In this document: piece by piece, positions 18,724 to 26,947 of the stretch
Layout: every line of letters begins with the position of its first letter
How positions within the stretch are numbered: the first letter of the stretch is position 1
Assembly: GCF_003390925.1 (NCBI RefSeq)
Contig: NZ_QUBS01000087.1
Span: 124,001-188,000, forward strand
Length of the DNA stretch: 64,000 nt
Origin: Trinickia diaoshuihuensis
GTDB lineage: Bacteria; Pseudomonadota; Gammaproteobacteria; Burkholderiales; Burkholderiaceae
Reading direction: 5' to 3'
Program-made: the position numbers and the translations under genes
Notes under the pieces: generated by a model
Told to the model about the DNA's origin: nothing
Database searches by the model: none
The model's input: the letters and a program-made list of their open reading frames with translations, nothing else

Positions 18724-20388
18724 TCAATCAACCGCTACGGTGCCGGCGAGCCACCCCGGTTTGCCGACGCGCGTCAGCACCGGTTGCCAAAATTCGACGC
18801 GTCGCATCGCCTCGCGCGGGCTCGTCGCGTCGATCGTGACGCTGAGCGACGCCTCTGATGCATCGAGCGGCTCGGACTCTATCGTTTGCCGAGTAAGGAT
18901 CGCTTCATCGGCGTCCGACGGTTCGTCTCGCGACTTCGCGCGCCGGCGTAGGCGTTCGAGAAGCAGCGCAGGCGGCGCATCGACATCGACGATGCACGCG
19001 CTCGCGCCATGCCGTTTCGCCAGTTCGAGAAAGCACGTGCGATGGCTTCGTCTGAGAAAGCTCGCGTCCACGACGACCGGCAGCCCCGCGTCGAGCAGGG
19101 TACCGGTCAACGAGGCTAAGTGCCGATAGTTGGCATCGACCGAGGCGCTCGAATAGGCGGTCGCGGGCATGCGCGTGTTGCGCGCGCCGGCCAGCGGCGA
19201 GGAGGCGCGTTTTCGCTCGACGTCGCTGCTGACGACGACCGCACCAAGGTGGGACGCAAGCTCGTCGGCGACGACCGATTTGCCCGAGCCTGAAAAGCCG
19301 TGGCACAGCACGAGCGAAACAGACTGTGGGCCGCTTATATGTCGCGCGAGTGCGAGATAACGGGTAGCCGCGGCGGGAATCATCCGCGTTTCGCCTGGCG
19401 TGGGCGCCGGGGCCTTCAAGATCGATACGTACGCTCGCACGAGGGCGCGGTAGACGACATAGCACTGCAACGCGCGCATGCCGGCGTAGTCGCCCGTTGC
19501 CAGCAGCCATCGATCGACGAGCCGCGTCGCTAGATCGCCGCGGCCGTAGGCGAGCAGATCCATGGCGAGAAAGGCCAAATCGGAGGTGACGTCGATCCAA
19601 CGCAGTCCCGGCGAGAATTCGATGCAATCGAACGGTGCGACATCGTTGCCGCGGCGCACGATGTTTTCGAGGTGCAAATCGCCGTGGCACTCGCGCACGA
19701 ACCCCGCGGCACGGCGGTACGCGAAATGCTCGGCAAGGTCGTCGGCGAGCCGCCGTTGCGCCTGGGCGATTGTCTCGGGCAGGCAGCCGGGCGCTTCGCG
19801 CTCGAGGCCGGCCAGCACCTCCTCGATCTGACCGCGCACGTACTCTTCCGAGCCGAAGCGATGCTCGGGCGGGCAAGCGCTCGCTCGACGATGGAAGCGG
19901 GCGATACGCTCGGCGCTTCGCTCGATCTCGTCGCGACGAAGCACGCCGCGTTTCGCGCGCGCGCTGAGCAGATCGACTTGACGGAAGCGCCGCATCTTCA
20001 GTGCGTAATCGACGACCGGGCCGCGATGCCCACTGCGCTCGGTCGCGAATGCGTACTTGGGCGCGCGCCCGGTCACTTCGACGACGGCCAAGTAGATCGC
20101 CGGCGCGAGCCGCCGGTTCAAACGCAGCGAATCGGCACAGGCCCGATAGCGGGCTTCGGGCCGCGTAAAGTCTGCGAAGCCCAGGTCGATACGTTTGCAG
20201 CGCTTATAGGGAAAGGGTCCGGCCAGAGAGACGATCGAAATATGCGTTTCGATCCGGCGCACCCGACCCGTGCGGTGCGGATAGGCTTGCGGCCGCCGCA
20301 AGGCGCGCTCGAGGGCGCGGCGTTGACCGCGTGTCGAGCGCGGATCGCGCGCATGGCGCGGTGGGCGACGTACGTAAGGATGACGCAT
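18724..20388 (-). CDS. Fusion of aminoglycoside-phosphotransferase-like kinase and AAA/P-loop kinase
   Basis: A 554-residue two-domain protein. Residues about 60-330 form a protein-kinase-like APH fold with the Brenner motif CHGDLHLENI and the DFG-equivalent FDCIEFSP. Residues about 370-530 form a small P-loop kinase with Walker A HGFSGSGKS, SSDVERKR and a lid region (LLERLRRRAKSRDEPSDADE). Such fusions are widespread and annotated as bifunctional APH/ATP-binding proteins; their substrate is unknown, and the ~40 Arg-rich N-terminal residues may be over-called. It is divergent from the BCAM0308-type gene and might share its FNR-like site. Antibiotic resistance should not be inferred. Confidence 0.8.
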   Translation of the reverse strand: MRHPYVRRPPRHARDPRSTRGQRRALERALRRPQAYPHRTGRVRRIETHISIVSLAGPFPYKRCKRIDLGFADFTRPEARYRACADSLRLNRRLAPAIYLAVVEVTGRAPKYAFATERSGHRGPVVDYALKMRRFRQVDLLSARAKRGVLRRDEIERSAERIARFHRRASACPPEHRFGSEEYVRGQIEEVLAGLEREAPGCLPETIAQAQRRLADDLAEHFAYRRAAGFVRECHGDLHLENIVRRGNDVAPFDCIEFSPGLRWIDVTSDLAFLAMDLLAYGRGDLATRLVDRWLLATGDYAGMRALQCYVVYRALVRAYVSILKAPAPTPGETRMIPAAATRYLALARHISGPQSVSLVLCHGFSGSGKSVVADELASHLGAVVVSSDVERKRASSPLAGARNTRMPATAYSSASVDANYRHLASLTGTLLDAGLPVVVDASFLRRSHRTCFLELAKRHGASACIVDVDAPPALLLERLRRRAKSRDEPSDADEAILTRQTIESEPLDASEASLSVTIDATSPREAMRRVEFWQPVLTRVGKPGWLAGTVAVD

Positions 20389-20509
20389 CGATTCGTCCGA
20401 CTCGATCCCGTGTGTGACTCGTAGGCGGCCGCATCGCCGTAGCCGCGGCCAGGCCAGGCGAGGGCCGATAGCGATAGCGGCAGCTTAGTGACCGGTGGCT
20501 GGTCCTTCG

Positions 20510-20523
20510 TTGATACAAGTCAA
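20510..20523. promoter_or_regulatory. FNR/ANR-like box in front of the BCAM0308-type gene and pncB
   Basis: TTGATACAAGTCAA matches TTGAT-N4-ATCAA with one mismatch. For the rightward genes, the class II position of the -10 would fall near TAGGCT (20545-20550), and for the leftward fusion kinase near 20487-20482. Both hexamers are weak, so the direction is uncertain and it could act both ways. Confidence 0.5.
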
Positions 20524-20599
20524 GCGCAGCGGCGGCACTCGTCATAGGCTGATTCGAGATACCGGCGCACGTTGCGTAACCGACGACGAGGAGCATCCT

Positions 20600-21094
20600 A
20601 TGAGCGATCACACGAGGCCGTTCAAAGCGGGCGATCATGCGGAAGTCTTTCCCGGGCTTGGGCATGATCCGTACCAGTTGCGCGGCAAGCTGCATGAACC
20701 TTCGGTATGCCCGAGTTGCGGTGTCGTCTATACGGGCGGGCGCTGGCAATGGCTGCCGCGTCCGGCCGATGCGCAAGAGGCGGCCTGCATTGCTTGCCGG
20801 CGCACAGCCGATCGCCTGCCCGCGGGTTATTTGACGATCGACGGCGACTTCGCCGCGCAGCATCAAGTCGAAATCATCGACTTGCTGCGCCGTGACGAGA
20901 CACGAACGCGCGCGCAACATCCGATGAAACGCATCATGTCGATCGAGTCGAACGGCGGCGCGACGCTCGTTCAGGTCACCGACGTTCATTACACGCGCGA
21001 CTTGGGCGAGGCGTTGAAGTCGGCGTTTCAAGGCACGCTCGATATCAAGTACAGCCGCGACCAGGATCTGGCGCGGGTTCATTGGCGGCGCTAG
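20600..21094 (+). CDS. BCAM0308-type zinc-ribbon protein
   Basis: A 164-residue cytoplasmic protein. Two CxxC knuckles (CPSCG near 40 and CIACR near 67) form a probable zinc ribbon. A C-terminal alpha/beta part contains MSIESNGGATLVQVTD and DIKYSRDQDLARVHW. It matches my recollection of proteins labelled BCAM0308 family, named after a member of the low-oxygen-activated locus of B. cenocepacia. The ribosome-binding site GAGGAG lies 7 nt before the ATG; the longer frame from 20495 overlaps the FNR-like site. pncB follows after 126 bp. Biochemical role unknown. Confidence 0.7.
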   Translation: MSDHTRPFKAGDHAEVFPGLGHDPYQLRGKLHEPSVCPSCGVVYTGGRWQWLPRPADAQEAACIACRRTADRLPAGYLTIDGDFAAQHQVEIIDLLRRDETRTRAQHPMKRIMSIESNGGATLVQVTDVHYTRDLGEALKSAFQGTLDIKYSRDQDLARVHWRR

Positions 21095-21220
21095 TCCGAC
21101 TATGTGCGCAAACGCGCGGAGCGCGAAGCGCCAGGTGAGTCATCATCGCGCTACCTGGCGCCGAGCGCACTGCGGCCGTTGCCGCCGCGAGGGGCCGGCA
21201 CCGCATGTGGAGGCCACTTC

Positions 21221-22564
21221 ATGAAGTACTCGCCGGGCACAGTGCTGTTGACCGACCTTTACGAGTTGACGATGCTGCAGGCGTACTTCGACGCGGGCCT
21301 GAACGAAACCGCGTCGTTCGAGCTCACCGTCCGCGCGTTGCCGATAGAGCGAAATTTCCTCATGGCGGCGGGTCTCGAGCAAGTGCTCGCCTATCTGCAG
21401 CAGCTTCGGTTCATGCCCGAGGAATTGTCCGCGCTGTCCAAAACGGGGCGATTTTCGGTCCCTTTTCTTCGCTCGCTCGAACACCTGCGCTTCACGGGCG
21501 ACGTCGATGCGATGCGCGAGGGCACGGTGTTCTTCCCCGATGAGCCCGTCATCCGCATTACGGCTCCGATGCGCGAAGCACAGTTCGTCGAAAGCCGCGT
21601 CATGAACCTGGCCCATTACGAGACCGTCGTCGCCAGCAAGGCCGCTCGCTGCGTCTTGGCCGCACCCGACACGTTGCTCGTCGATTTCGGTTTGCGCCGC
21701 GCGCACGGCGCGGAGGCGGCATTGCTGTCGGCGCGCGCGTCGTATTTGGCCGGCTTCGGCGGCACGGCGACCGTGGCGGCCGGCATGGCGTTCGACATCC
21801 CGTTGTACGGGACGATGGCACACTCGTATGTGCAGACGTACGCCGACGAGGCGCTTGCCTTCGAGGGTTTCGCACGCTCGCAACCGGCGCATACGACGTT
21901 GCTGCTCGACACCTACGATACCGAAGCCGCCGCGCGCAAGGTCGTTGCGTTGGCGCCCGTACTCGCCAAGGACGGGATCGCGATCGACGGCGTACGCCTG
22001 GACAGCGGCGACCTCGGCGAGCATGCGCGGCGCGTGCGCCGCATTCTCGACGATGGCGGCCTTGGCGCCGTGACGATCTTCGCGAGCGGCAACCTCGACG
22101 ATTACCGGCTACGCGAACTCGTTGCGCAGCAAGCCCCCATCGATGCGTTCGGGGTGGGCACGTGCATGAACACCTCGGCCGACGCGCCATATCTCGATTG
22201 CGCGTACAAGCTCGTCGAATATGCCGGCGAGCCGCGCCGAAAACGTTCCGAGGGAAAGGCGACCTGGCCCGGGTGCAAGGCCGTATACCGGCTCTGGGGG
22301 CCGAACGGCGTGATGGCGGGGGATTTGATCACGCTCGCGCGCGAGCGGCGCGACGCCGAGCCGCTGCTGGAGCCGGCGATGCGAAACGGCATACGCTGCG
22401 AGCCGCCGGTCACGCTCGAAGGCGCTCGAGAACACGCCCGGCGGCAACTGCGCGCGCTACCGAGCGCGCAGCGTTCGTTGGATGTCGACGAGCCGTACCC
22501 CGTCGCCGTCTCCGACGCGTTGCGCGAACTCGCGCGGCGGCTCGACGAGGGGCGCCCCGCTTAG
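21221..22564 (+). CDS. pncB: Nicotinate phosphoribosyltransferase
   Basis: A 447-residue NAPRTase that makes nicotinate mononucleotide from nicotinate and PRPP in NAD salvage. Landmarks: LLTDLYELTMLQAYF at the N-terminus, DFGLRRAHG (catalytic His region), GTMAHSYVQ, LLDTYDT, GVRLDSGDL and FGVGTCMNTS. GGAGG precedes the ATG by 8 nt; the extra 39 upstream codons of the open frame are non-conserved. Proximity to an FNR-like site suggests that NAD supply is tuned to oxygen limitation; this is inference. Confidence 0.93.
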   Translation: MKYSPGTVLLTDLYELTMLQAYFDAGLNETASFELTVRALPIERNFLMAAGLEQVLAYLQQLRFMPEELSALSKTGRFSVPFLRSLEHLRFTGDVDAMREGTVFFPDEPVIRITAPMREAQFVESRVMNLAHYETVVASKAARCVLAAPDTLLVDFGLRRAHGAEAALLSARASYLAGFGGTATVAAGMAFDIPLYGTMAHSYVQTYADEALAFEGFARSQPAHTTLLLDTYDTEAAARKVVALAPVLAKDGIAIDGVRLDSGDLGEHARRVRRILDDGGLGAVTIFASGNLDDYRLRELVAQQAPIDAFGVGTCMNTSADAPYLDCAYKLVEYAGEPRRKRSEGKATWPGCKAVYRLWGPNGVMAGDLITLARERRDAEPLLEPAMRNGIRCEPPVTLEGAREHARRQLRALPSAQRSLDVDEPYPVAVSDALRELARRLDEGRPA

Positions 22565-22601
22565 CCGGTTGCGCCGCGGCTATGGCGGAGCGGCGGGGGG
22601 C

Positions 22602-24017
22602 TCATAGCAATTTCAACTGCCGCAAGGCCGCATCGATCGCTCGTTTCGCCTTTTCCACGATTTCGTCGATTTCAGCGTGCGAGACGACGAGCGGCGGAGA
22701 AAGCATCAAGCGGTCGCCCGAGGCACGCATGATGAGATTGCTATTGAAGCAGCGTTCGCGACAAGCCAGGGCGATTTCGTTCCCGTTGGCGAAGCGCTGT
22801 CGCTCGCGCGGTGCCTGGGCGAGCTGGATGGCCGCGACGAGGCCCGCACCCGTCACTTCGCCGACGCACGGGTGATCGCCGAAGACCTGGCGCAAGCTCG
22901 ATTGGAGGTAGGGGCCCGTGTCATGCTTGACGCGCTCGACGATGCCTTCGTCCCGCAGCAGTGTGAGATTGGCCACGGCGACGGCGGCCGCGACCGGATG
23001 GCCCGAGTACGTATGGCCGTGATTGAATTCGCCGTTTTCGACGATCGGTTTCGCGACGCGCTCGTGCAATGCGACGGCCCCCATCGGCACATAGCCGCTC
23101 GTCAGCCCCTTGGCGAGGGTAAGCAAATCGGGCGCGAAACCGAAATGCTGATGCGAAAACCACTCCCCGGTGCGCCCGAAGCCGCCGATCACTTCGTCGG
23201 CCACGAGCAGGACGTCGTAGCGGCGGCAGATGCGTTCGATCTCGGGCCAGTAGCTCGAGGGCGGGAAGATGACACCCCCCGCGCCTTGGAACGGCTCTGC
23301 GACGAACGCGGCCACGTTCTCCGGCCCCAACTCGAGAATCTTCGCCTCGAGTTGCCGCGCGCGCTCGATTCCGAACGCCTCGGGCGACATGTGCTCGGGC
23401 GCTTCGCCGAAGAAATACGGTTGATCGATATGCACGATGTGCTCGACCTTCGATGGCATCTGCTCATGCATGTACGCCATGCCGCCGAGGGTCGCGCCGG
23501 CGATCGTCGAGCCGTGATAGCCGTTCTTGCGGGCAATCACGTATTTTTTCGACGGTTTGCCTTGGGCGGCCCAGTATCGGTAGACGATGCGCAATACCGT
23601 ATCGTTGCCTTCGGAGCCGCTATTGCAGTAGAAGAAGTGGTTGAACGGCGGGGGCGTGAGCTCGGAGAGCAGGGCGGACAGTGCGATGACGGGCGGATGC
23701 GTCGTCTTGAAGAACGTGTTGTAGTAGGGCAGTTCGCGAAGTTGCCGATACGCGGCCTGCGCAAGCTCCTCGCGGCCGTAGCCGATGTTGACGCACCAGA
23801 GCCCGGCCATGCCGTCGATGATGCGGTTACCGTCGGAGTCCCACAGGTAGACGCCGTCGGCCTTGACGATGACGCGGCTGCCTGCCTCGTTCAGTGCTCC
23901 CATATCGGAGAACGGATGCAAATGATGCGCGGCGTCGAGTGCGCGATAGTCGGCGGTGGTAGGCAGCAGCGTGCGCTCTTGGACCGTGGCGGTGATCGGA
24001 TCGAAAGCTTGATTCAT
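22602..24017 (-). CDS. spuC: Class III aminotransferase, putrescine/polyamine-pyruvate type
   Basis: A 471-residue PLP transaminase. Features: NSGSEGNDTVLRIVYRYW (phosphate-binding loop), KNGYHGSTIAGATLGG, DEVIGGFGRTGEWF (cofactor Asp) and the Schiff-base lysine in TLAKGLTSGYVPMG. Length and motif spelling match SpuC/PauB-like enzymes that move the amino group of putrescine or related diamines to pyruvate. GGAGG lies 5 nt upstream. It is the last gene of the leftward puuD-puuA-spuC group, 34 bp after puuA. Substrate range cannot be read from sequence. Confidence 0.85.
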   Translation of the reverse strand: MNQAFDPITATVQERTLLPTTADYRALDAAHHLHPFSDMGALNEAGSRVIVKADGVYLWDSDGNRIIDGMAGLWCVNIGYGREELAQAAYRQLRELPYYNTFFKTTHPPVIALSALLSELTPPPFNHFFYCNSGSEGNDTVLRIVYRYWAAQGKPSKKYVIARKNGYHGSTIAGATLGGMAYMHEQMPSKVEHIVHIDQPYFFGEAPEHMSPEAFGIERARQLEAKILELGPENVAAFVAEPFQGAGGVIFPPSSYWPEIERICRRYDVLLVADEVIGGFGRTGEWFSHQHFGFAPDLLTLAKGLTSGYVPMGAVALHERVAKPIVENGEFNHGHTYSGHPVAAAVAVANLTLLRDEGIVERVKHDTGPYLQSSLRQVFGDHPCVGEVTGAGLVAAIQLAQAPRERQRFANGNEIALACRERCFNSNLIMRASGDRLMLSPPLVVSHAEIDEIVEKAKRAIDAALRQLKLL

Positions 24018-24051
24018 GAATCCTCCAGGGGAAACAAGCGGCGTGTAGGGT

Positions 24052-25386
24052 CTAAACGTGCAGCAATAGATGCTTTCGTTCCCACGAGCTGATCACCCGG
24101 AAGAACGCGTCGTATTCGGTTTCCTTCAACGCCACGTAAGACTTGACGAACGCGTCGCCGAGAATCGACGCAAGCGGCTCGGATGCCGCCATCAGCGTGA
24201 GCCCGTCCTCGAGATTGCGCGGCAATTGGTAGGGCATGCGATAGCCGTCGTTGGCGAGCGGCTCGGTGGGAACGAGCCGTTGCGTGAGGCCGAGATACCC
24301 GGCGGCTAGCGTCCCCGCGATCGCCAGATAGGGATTGCAGTCCACGCCGGGAATCCGGTTTTCGATACGCCGCGCCGCGGGGGCGGCATGCGGCACGCGA
24401 AAACCCACCGTGCGGTTGTCGTATCCCCACTGGACGTTGATCGGCGCGGCCATGAAGCGCGACAGGCGCCGGTACGAATTGATATACGGCGCGAAAATCG
24501 GCATCAGCGCGGGCGTATATTTTTGCAAGCCGGCGATGTATTGATAGAACATCTCGGTCGGCGCGCCGTCGGCGCCCGTAAACAGGTTCCGCCCCGTCTG
24601 CGCATCGACGATGCTCTGGTGCACGTGCATGGCGGAACCGGGCTCGCCTTCCATCGGCTTGGCCATGAACGTCGCATACATATGGTGGCGTAGCGCGGCC
24701 TCGCGCACGGTGCGCTTGAACAGGAACACGCGATCGGCCAGATTGAGCGGATCGCCGTGCAGAAAGTTGATTTCCATTTGCGCCGCGCCCACTTCGTGGA
24801 TCAGCGTATCGACTTCGAGCTCCTGAATCTCGCAGTATTCGTAGATGTCTTCGAAAAGCGGATCGAACTCGTTGACCGCTTCGATCGAATACGCCTGACG
24901 GCCGGTCTCGGGCCGGCCGGTGCGCCCGATCGGCGGTTGCAGCGGCAAGTCCGGATCTTTATTCATTTCCACGAGATAGAACTCGAGCTCCGGTGCGATC
25001 ACGGGCTTCCAGCCCTTTGCGTGATAAAGATCGAGTACGCGCCGCAAGACGCGTCGCGGCGAGATCTCGACGGGCGAGCCGTCGAAATGCACACAGTCGT
25101 GAATCACCTGTGCGGTGGGATCGACGGCCCAGGGGATGAGCCGGATCGTCGAGGCGTCGGGCACGCACACCATGTCGGGGTCCGTGACGCCGGTCAAGCT
25201 GCCGTCGTCGGGGTACTCGCCGGTGACGGTCTGAATCATGACCGCCTGCGGAAGCCGCATCGATTCGCCCGATTCGAACTTGCTGCGAGGGATGATTTTG
25301 CCGCGCGCGATACCGGCCATATCGGGGATGATCGCCTCGATCTCGGTAATACGATGTCGCTTGAGAAATTCGTCGATCTCGATCAT
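24052..25386 (-). CDS. puuA: Glutamine-synthetase-family gamma-glutamylpolyamine synthetase
   Basis: A 444-residue type I GS-fold ligase. The N-terminal EIEAIIPDMAGIARGK and the catalytic VGAAQMEINFLHGDPL and MHVHQSIVD segments are those of PuuA-like enzymes rather than GlnA. Expected reaction: glutamate + putrescine + ATP to gamma-glutamylputrescine. It sits between the amidase (puuD) and aminotransferase genes, with a 42-bp gap to puuD and 34 bp to spuC, which supports a polyamine role. Confidence 0.87.
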   Translation of the reverse strand: MIEIDEFLKRHRITEIEAIIPDMAGIARGKIIPRSKFESGESMRLPQAVMIQTVTGEYPDDGSLTGVTDPDMVCVPDASTIRLIPWAVDPTAQVIHDCVHFDGSPVEISPRRVLRRVLDLYHAKGWKPVIAPELEFYLVEMNKDPDLPLQPPIGRTGRPETGRQAYSIEAVNEFDPLFEDIYEYCEIQELEVDTLIHEVGAAQMEINFLHGDPLNLADRVFLFKRTVREAALRHHMYATFMAKPMEGEPGSAMHVHQSIVDAQTGRNLFTGADGAPTEMFYQYIAGLQKYTPALMPIFAPYINSYRRLSRFMAAPINVQWGYDNRTVGFRVPHAAPAARRIENRIPGVDCNPYLAIAGTLAAGYLGLTQRLVPTEPLANDGYRMPYQLPRNLEDGLTLMAASEPLASILGDAFVKSYVALKETEYDAFFRVISSWERKHLLLHV

Positions 25387-25428
25387 GAGAGTCCTCGATT
25401 CGTCGTGATGGGAGTAGGGGAAGGGGCT

Positions 25429-26199
25429 TCACGCGGGCGCATTCGAGCGCGCGGCGCGTCTCGCCCGGCAGGCCTCGCCGAACGCGCGGAAGATCGCGCT
25501 GGACAGCGCATCGTCGGCGTGGCGCCATTCGGGATGCCATTGAACCCCGAGCGCGAACGCGCGCGCATCGGACACACGCGCGGCTTCGATCAGACCGTCG
25601 GGAGAGACGGCCTCCACGGCAAGCGGCGCGGCGAGCTTGTCGATACCTTGCGCATGCAGCGAATTCACGCGTGCCTCGGCGCGTGCGCCGGCCAGCGACC
25701 GCAAGAGACCATCCGCGCAAAGGCGCACGGTATGCGCGGGACCGTATTGCCTGTCGAGCGGGTCGCCTTGTTTCTCGCGATGATCGTCATAGCCGTGCAC
25801 TTCATGCACGTTTTGATAAAGCGTGCCGCCCAATACGACGTTCATCTCCTGAAAGCCGCGGCAGATCGCGAGCACCGGTACGCCGGCCTCGATGGCCGCC
25901 AGCATGAGCGGCAGCGTCGTCGCGTCGCGCGACGGATCATGCAATGTGCCCGGCGCGCTTGGGGCGCCGCCGTAGTGGCGGGGATCGACGTTCGAGGGAC
26001 TGCCCGTGAAAACGAGACCGTCCAGCGCATGAACGAGCGCGACGGCGGATTGACGTTCGCCTAGGGCGGGCACGGCGAGCGCCAGCGCATCGGCGCCTTC
26101 GACGACAGCAGTGAGGTACTTTTCGCCGACGGCATGGGCGCGATGCATTCCGATTTCGGTACTGTCGGCCGTGACGCCGACAAGCGGTTTAATTAGCAT
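25429..26199 (-). CDS. puuD: Gamma-glutamyl-gamma-aminobutyrate hydrolase (class I amidotransferase)
   Basis: A 256-residue glutamine-amidotransferase-fold hydrolase with nucleophile Cys in AICRGFQEMNV, upstream FTGSPSNVDP (oxyanion region) and the His-Glu pair in VQWHPEW. PuuD releases GABA and glutamate from gamma-Glu-GABA at the end of the glutamylated putrescine route. It is first in the leftward group. The upstream sequence is AT-rich (TAACTAACTATTGTTTTTGA), consistent with a promoter. Confidence 0.88.
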   Translation of the reverse strand: MLIKPLVGVTADSTEIGMHRAHAVGEKYLTAVVEGADALALAVPALGERQSAVALVHALDGLVFTGSPSNVDPRHYGGAPSAPGTLHDPSRDATTLPLMLAAIEAGVPVLAICRGFQEMNVVLGGTLYQNVHEVHGYDDHREKQGDPLDRQYGPAHTVRLCADGLLRSLAGARAEARVNSLHAQGIDKLAAPLAVEAVSPDGLIEAARVSDARAFALGVQWHPEWRHADDALSSAIFRAFGEACRARRAARSNAPA

Positions 26200-26396
26200 A
26201 ACTAACTATTGTTTTTGATTGAGCGAAGGCAGCTCGAGCGGCGGTGGAGATGACCGGCGCAAGCTCAGCGGGTGCATCGTTCGGCGATGCGCAGCCCGGC
26301 CGCGGGCCTCGCTAGCTACGCCAGGCGCGCAACAACGCGCGGTCGCGTTACGCGACGCCGAAACGATTCAAACGAAAGATCTGCGGGCGAGAGGCG

Positions 26397-26621
26397 CTAC
26401 GGCAGCAGCGAAGCGACGTCGTCTAGGTGGACGGCGATGTAGGCGCGCGCGGACGTCACGTTATGACGGCGCACGCAGCGGCGGGACAAGATCGTGAAGA
26501 CGGACAGAAACCGGCGGAACGCAAGCGGGCCGTTGCTGCCGTCGGCGATGGCGCGGCCGGCGCGAATGCGATTCGCGACCTGCTTGCGGTTCCATCTAAC
26601 CAAAGGGCCTCGGACTCTCAC
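26397..26621 (-). CDS. Possible small ORF or gene remnant, unrecognised
   Basis: A 74-codon leftward ORF of basic composition (MRVRGPLVRWNRKQVANRI at the start; AYIAVHLDDVASLLP at the end). Third codon positions are very GC-rich over its downstream two thirds, as in real genes of this genome, while the first ~10 codons are not. That pattern could mean a truncated gene or a short real gene with a wrong start. No family is recognised. Confidence 0.3.
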   Translation of the reverse strand: MRVRGPLVRWNRKQVANRIRAGRAIADGSNGPLAFRRFLSVFTILSRRCVRRHNVTSARAYIAVHLDDVASLLP

Positions 26622-26866
26622 GGGATGACTCGACTCGGTGACAATCTAAGTGTCAGCATATATCAGCTAAGCGCGCCGTCAACCCTTTCGAAAAAAGCAG
26701 GCACCGTTTTACGTGCGATGTATGCCTATCGGCTGGGCCGGCGGGTGTTCCAACGCCATGTGGCATAGGACCGATACGCGCGATTGCAGTTCGCTTCTCC
26801 ACGCTGATCGCCATCTGACTAGAATGGTCGGCGAAGCAGAGCAGGTTCCACTTTTTTGAGATTATT

Positions 26867-26903
26867 CGCCCGCCGGTCGAATCTTGCGTTCGATCGGCGG
26901 GCG
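26867..26903 (+). other. 15-bp-stem hairpin in the leader of the aldehyde dehydrogenase gene
   Basis: CGCCCGCCGGTCGAA (26867-26881) pairs with TTCGATCGGCGGGCG (26889-26903) around a 7-nt loop, with a single G-U wobble. It ends 44 bp before the aldehyde dehydrogenase ATG. Neither strand has a T-run after the stem, so it is not a standard terminator; it could be a leader-RNA control element or an operator. Confidence 0.5.
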
Positions 26904-26947
26904 GGGCGCGGGCGGATCGGTCCGGCTCGCATGACGGAGACGAATTC

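Larger units (their letters stand above)
26200..26947. other. 748-bp spacer between puuD and the aldehyde dehydrogenase
   Basis: No recognised gene. It holds the divergent promoters of the putrescine cluster, a weak leftward small ORF (26397-26621), a TCAGC-ATATA-TCAGC direct repeat (26654-26668) and a strong hairpin (26867-26903) just ahead of the aldehyde dehydrogenase. A regulator gene, common in such clusters, is absent here. Confidence 0.6.

Noticed and set aside
18724-20388. Reading the APH-like domain as an aminoglycoside resistance gene.
   Set aside because: The fusion with a P-loop kinase is a widespread chromosomal architecture of unknown substrate; nothing indicates resistance.
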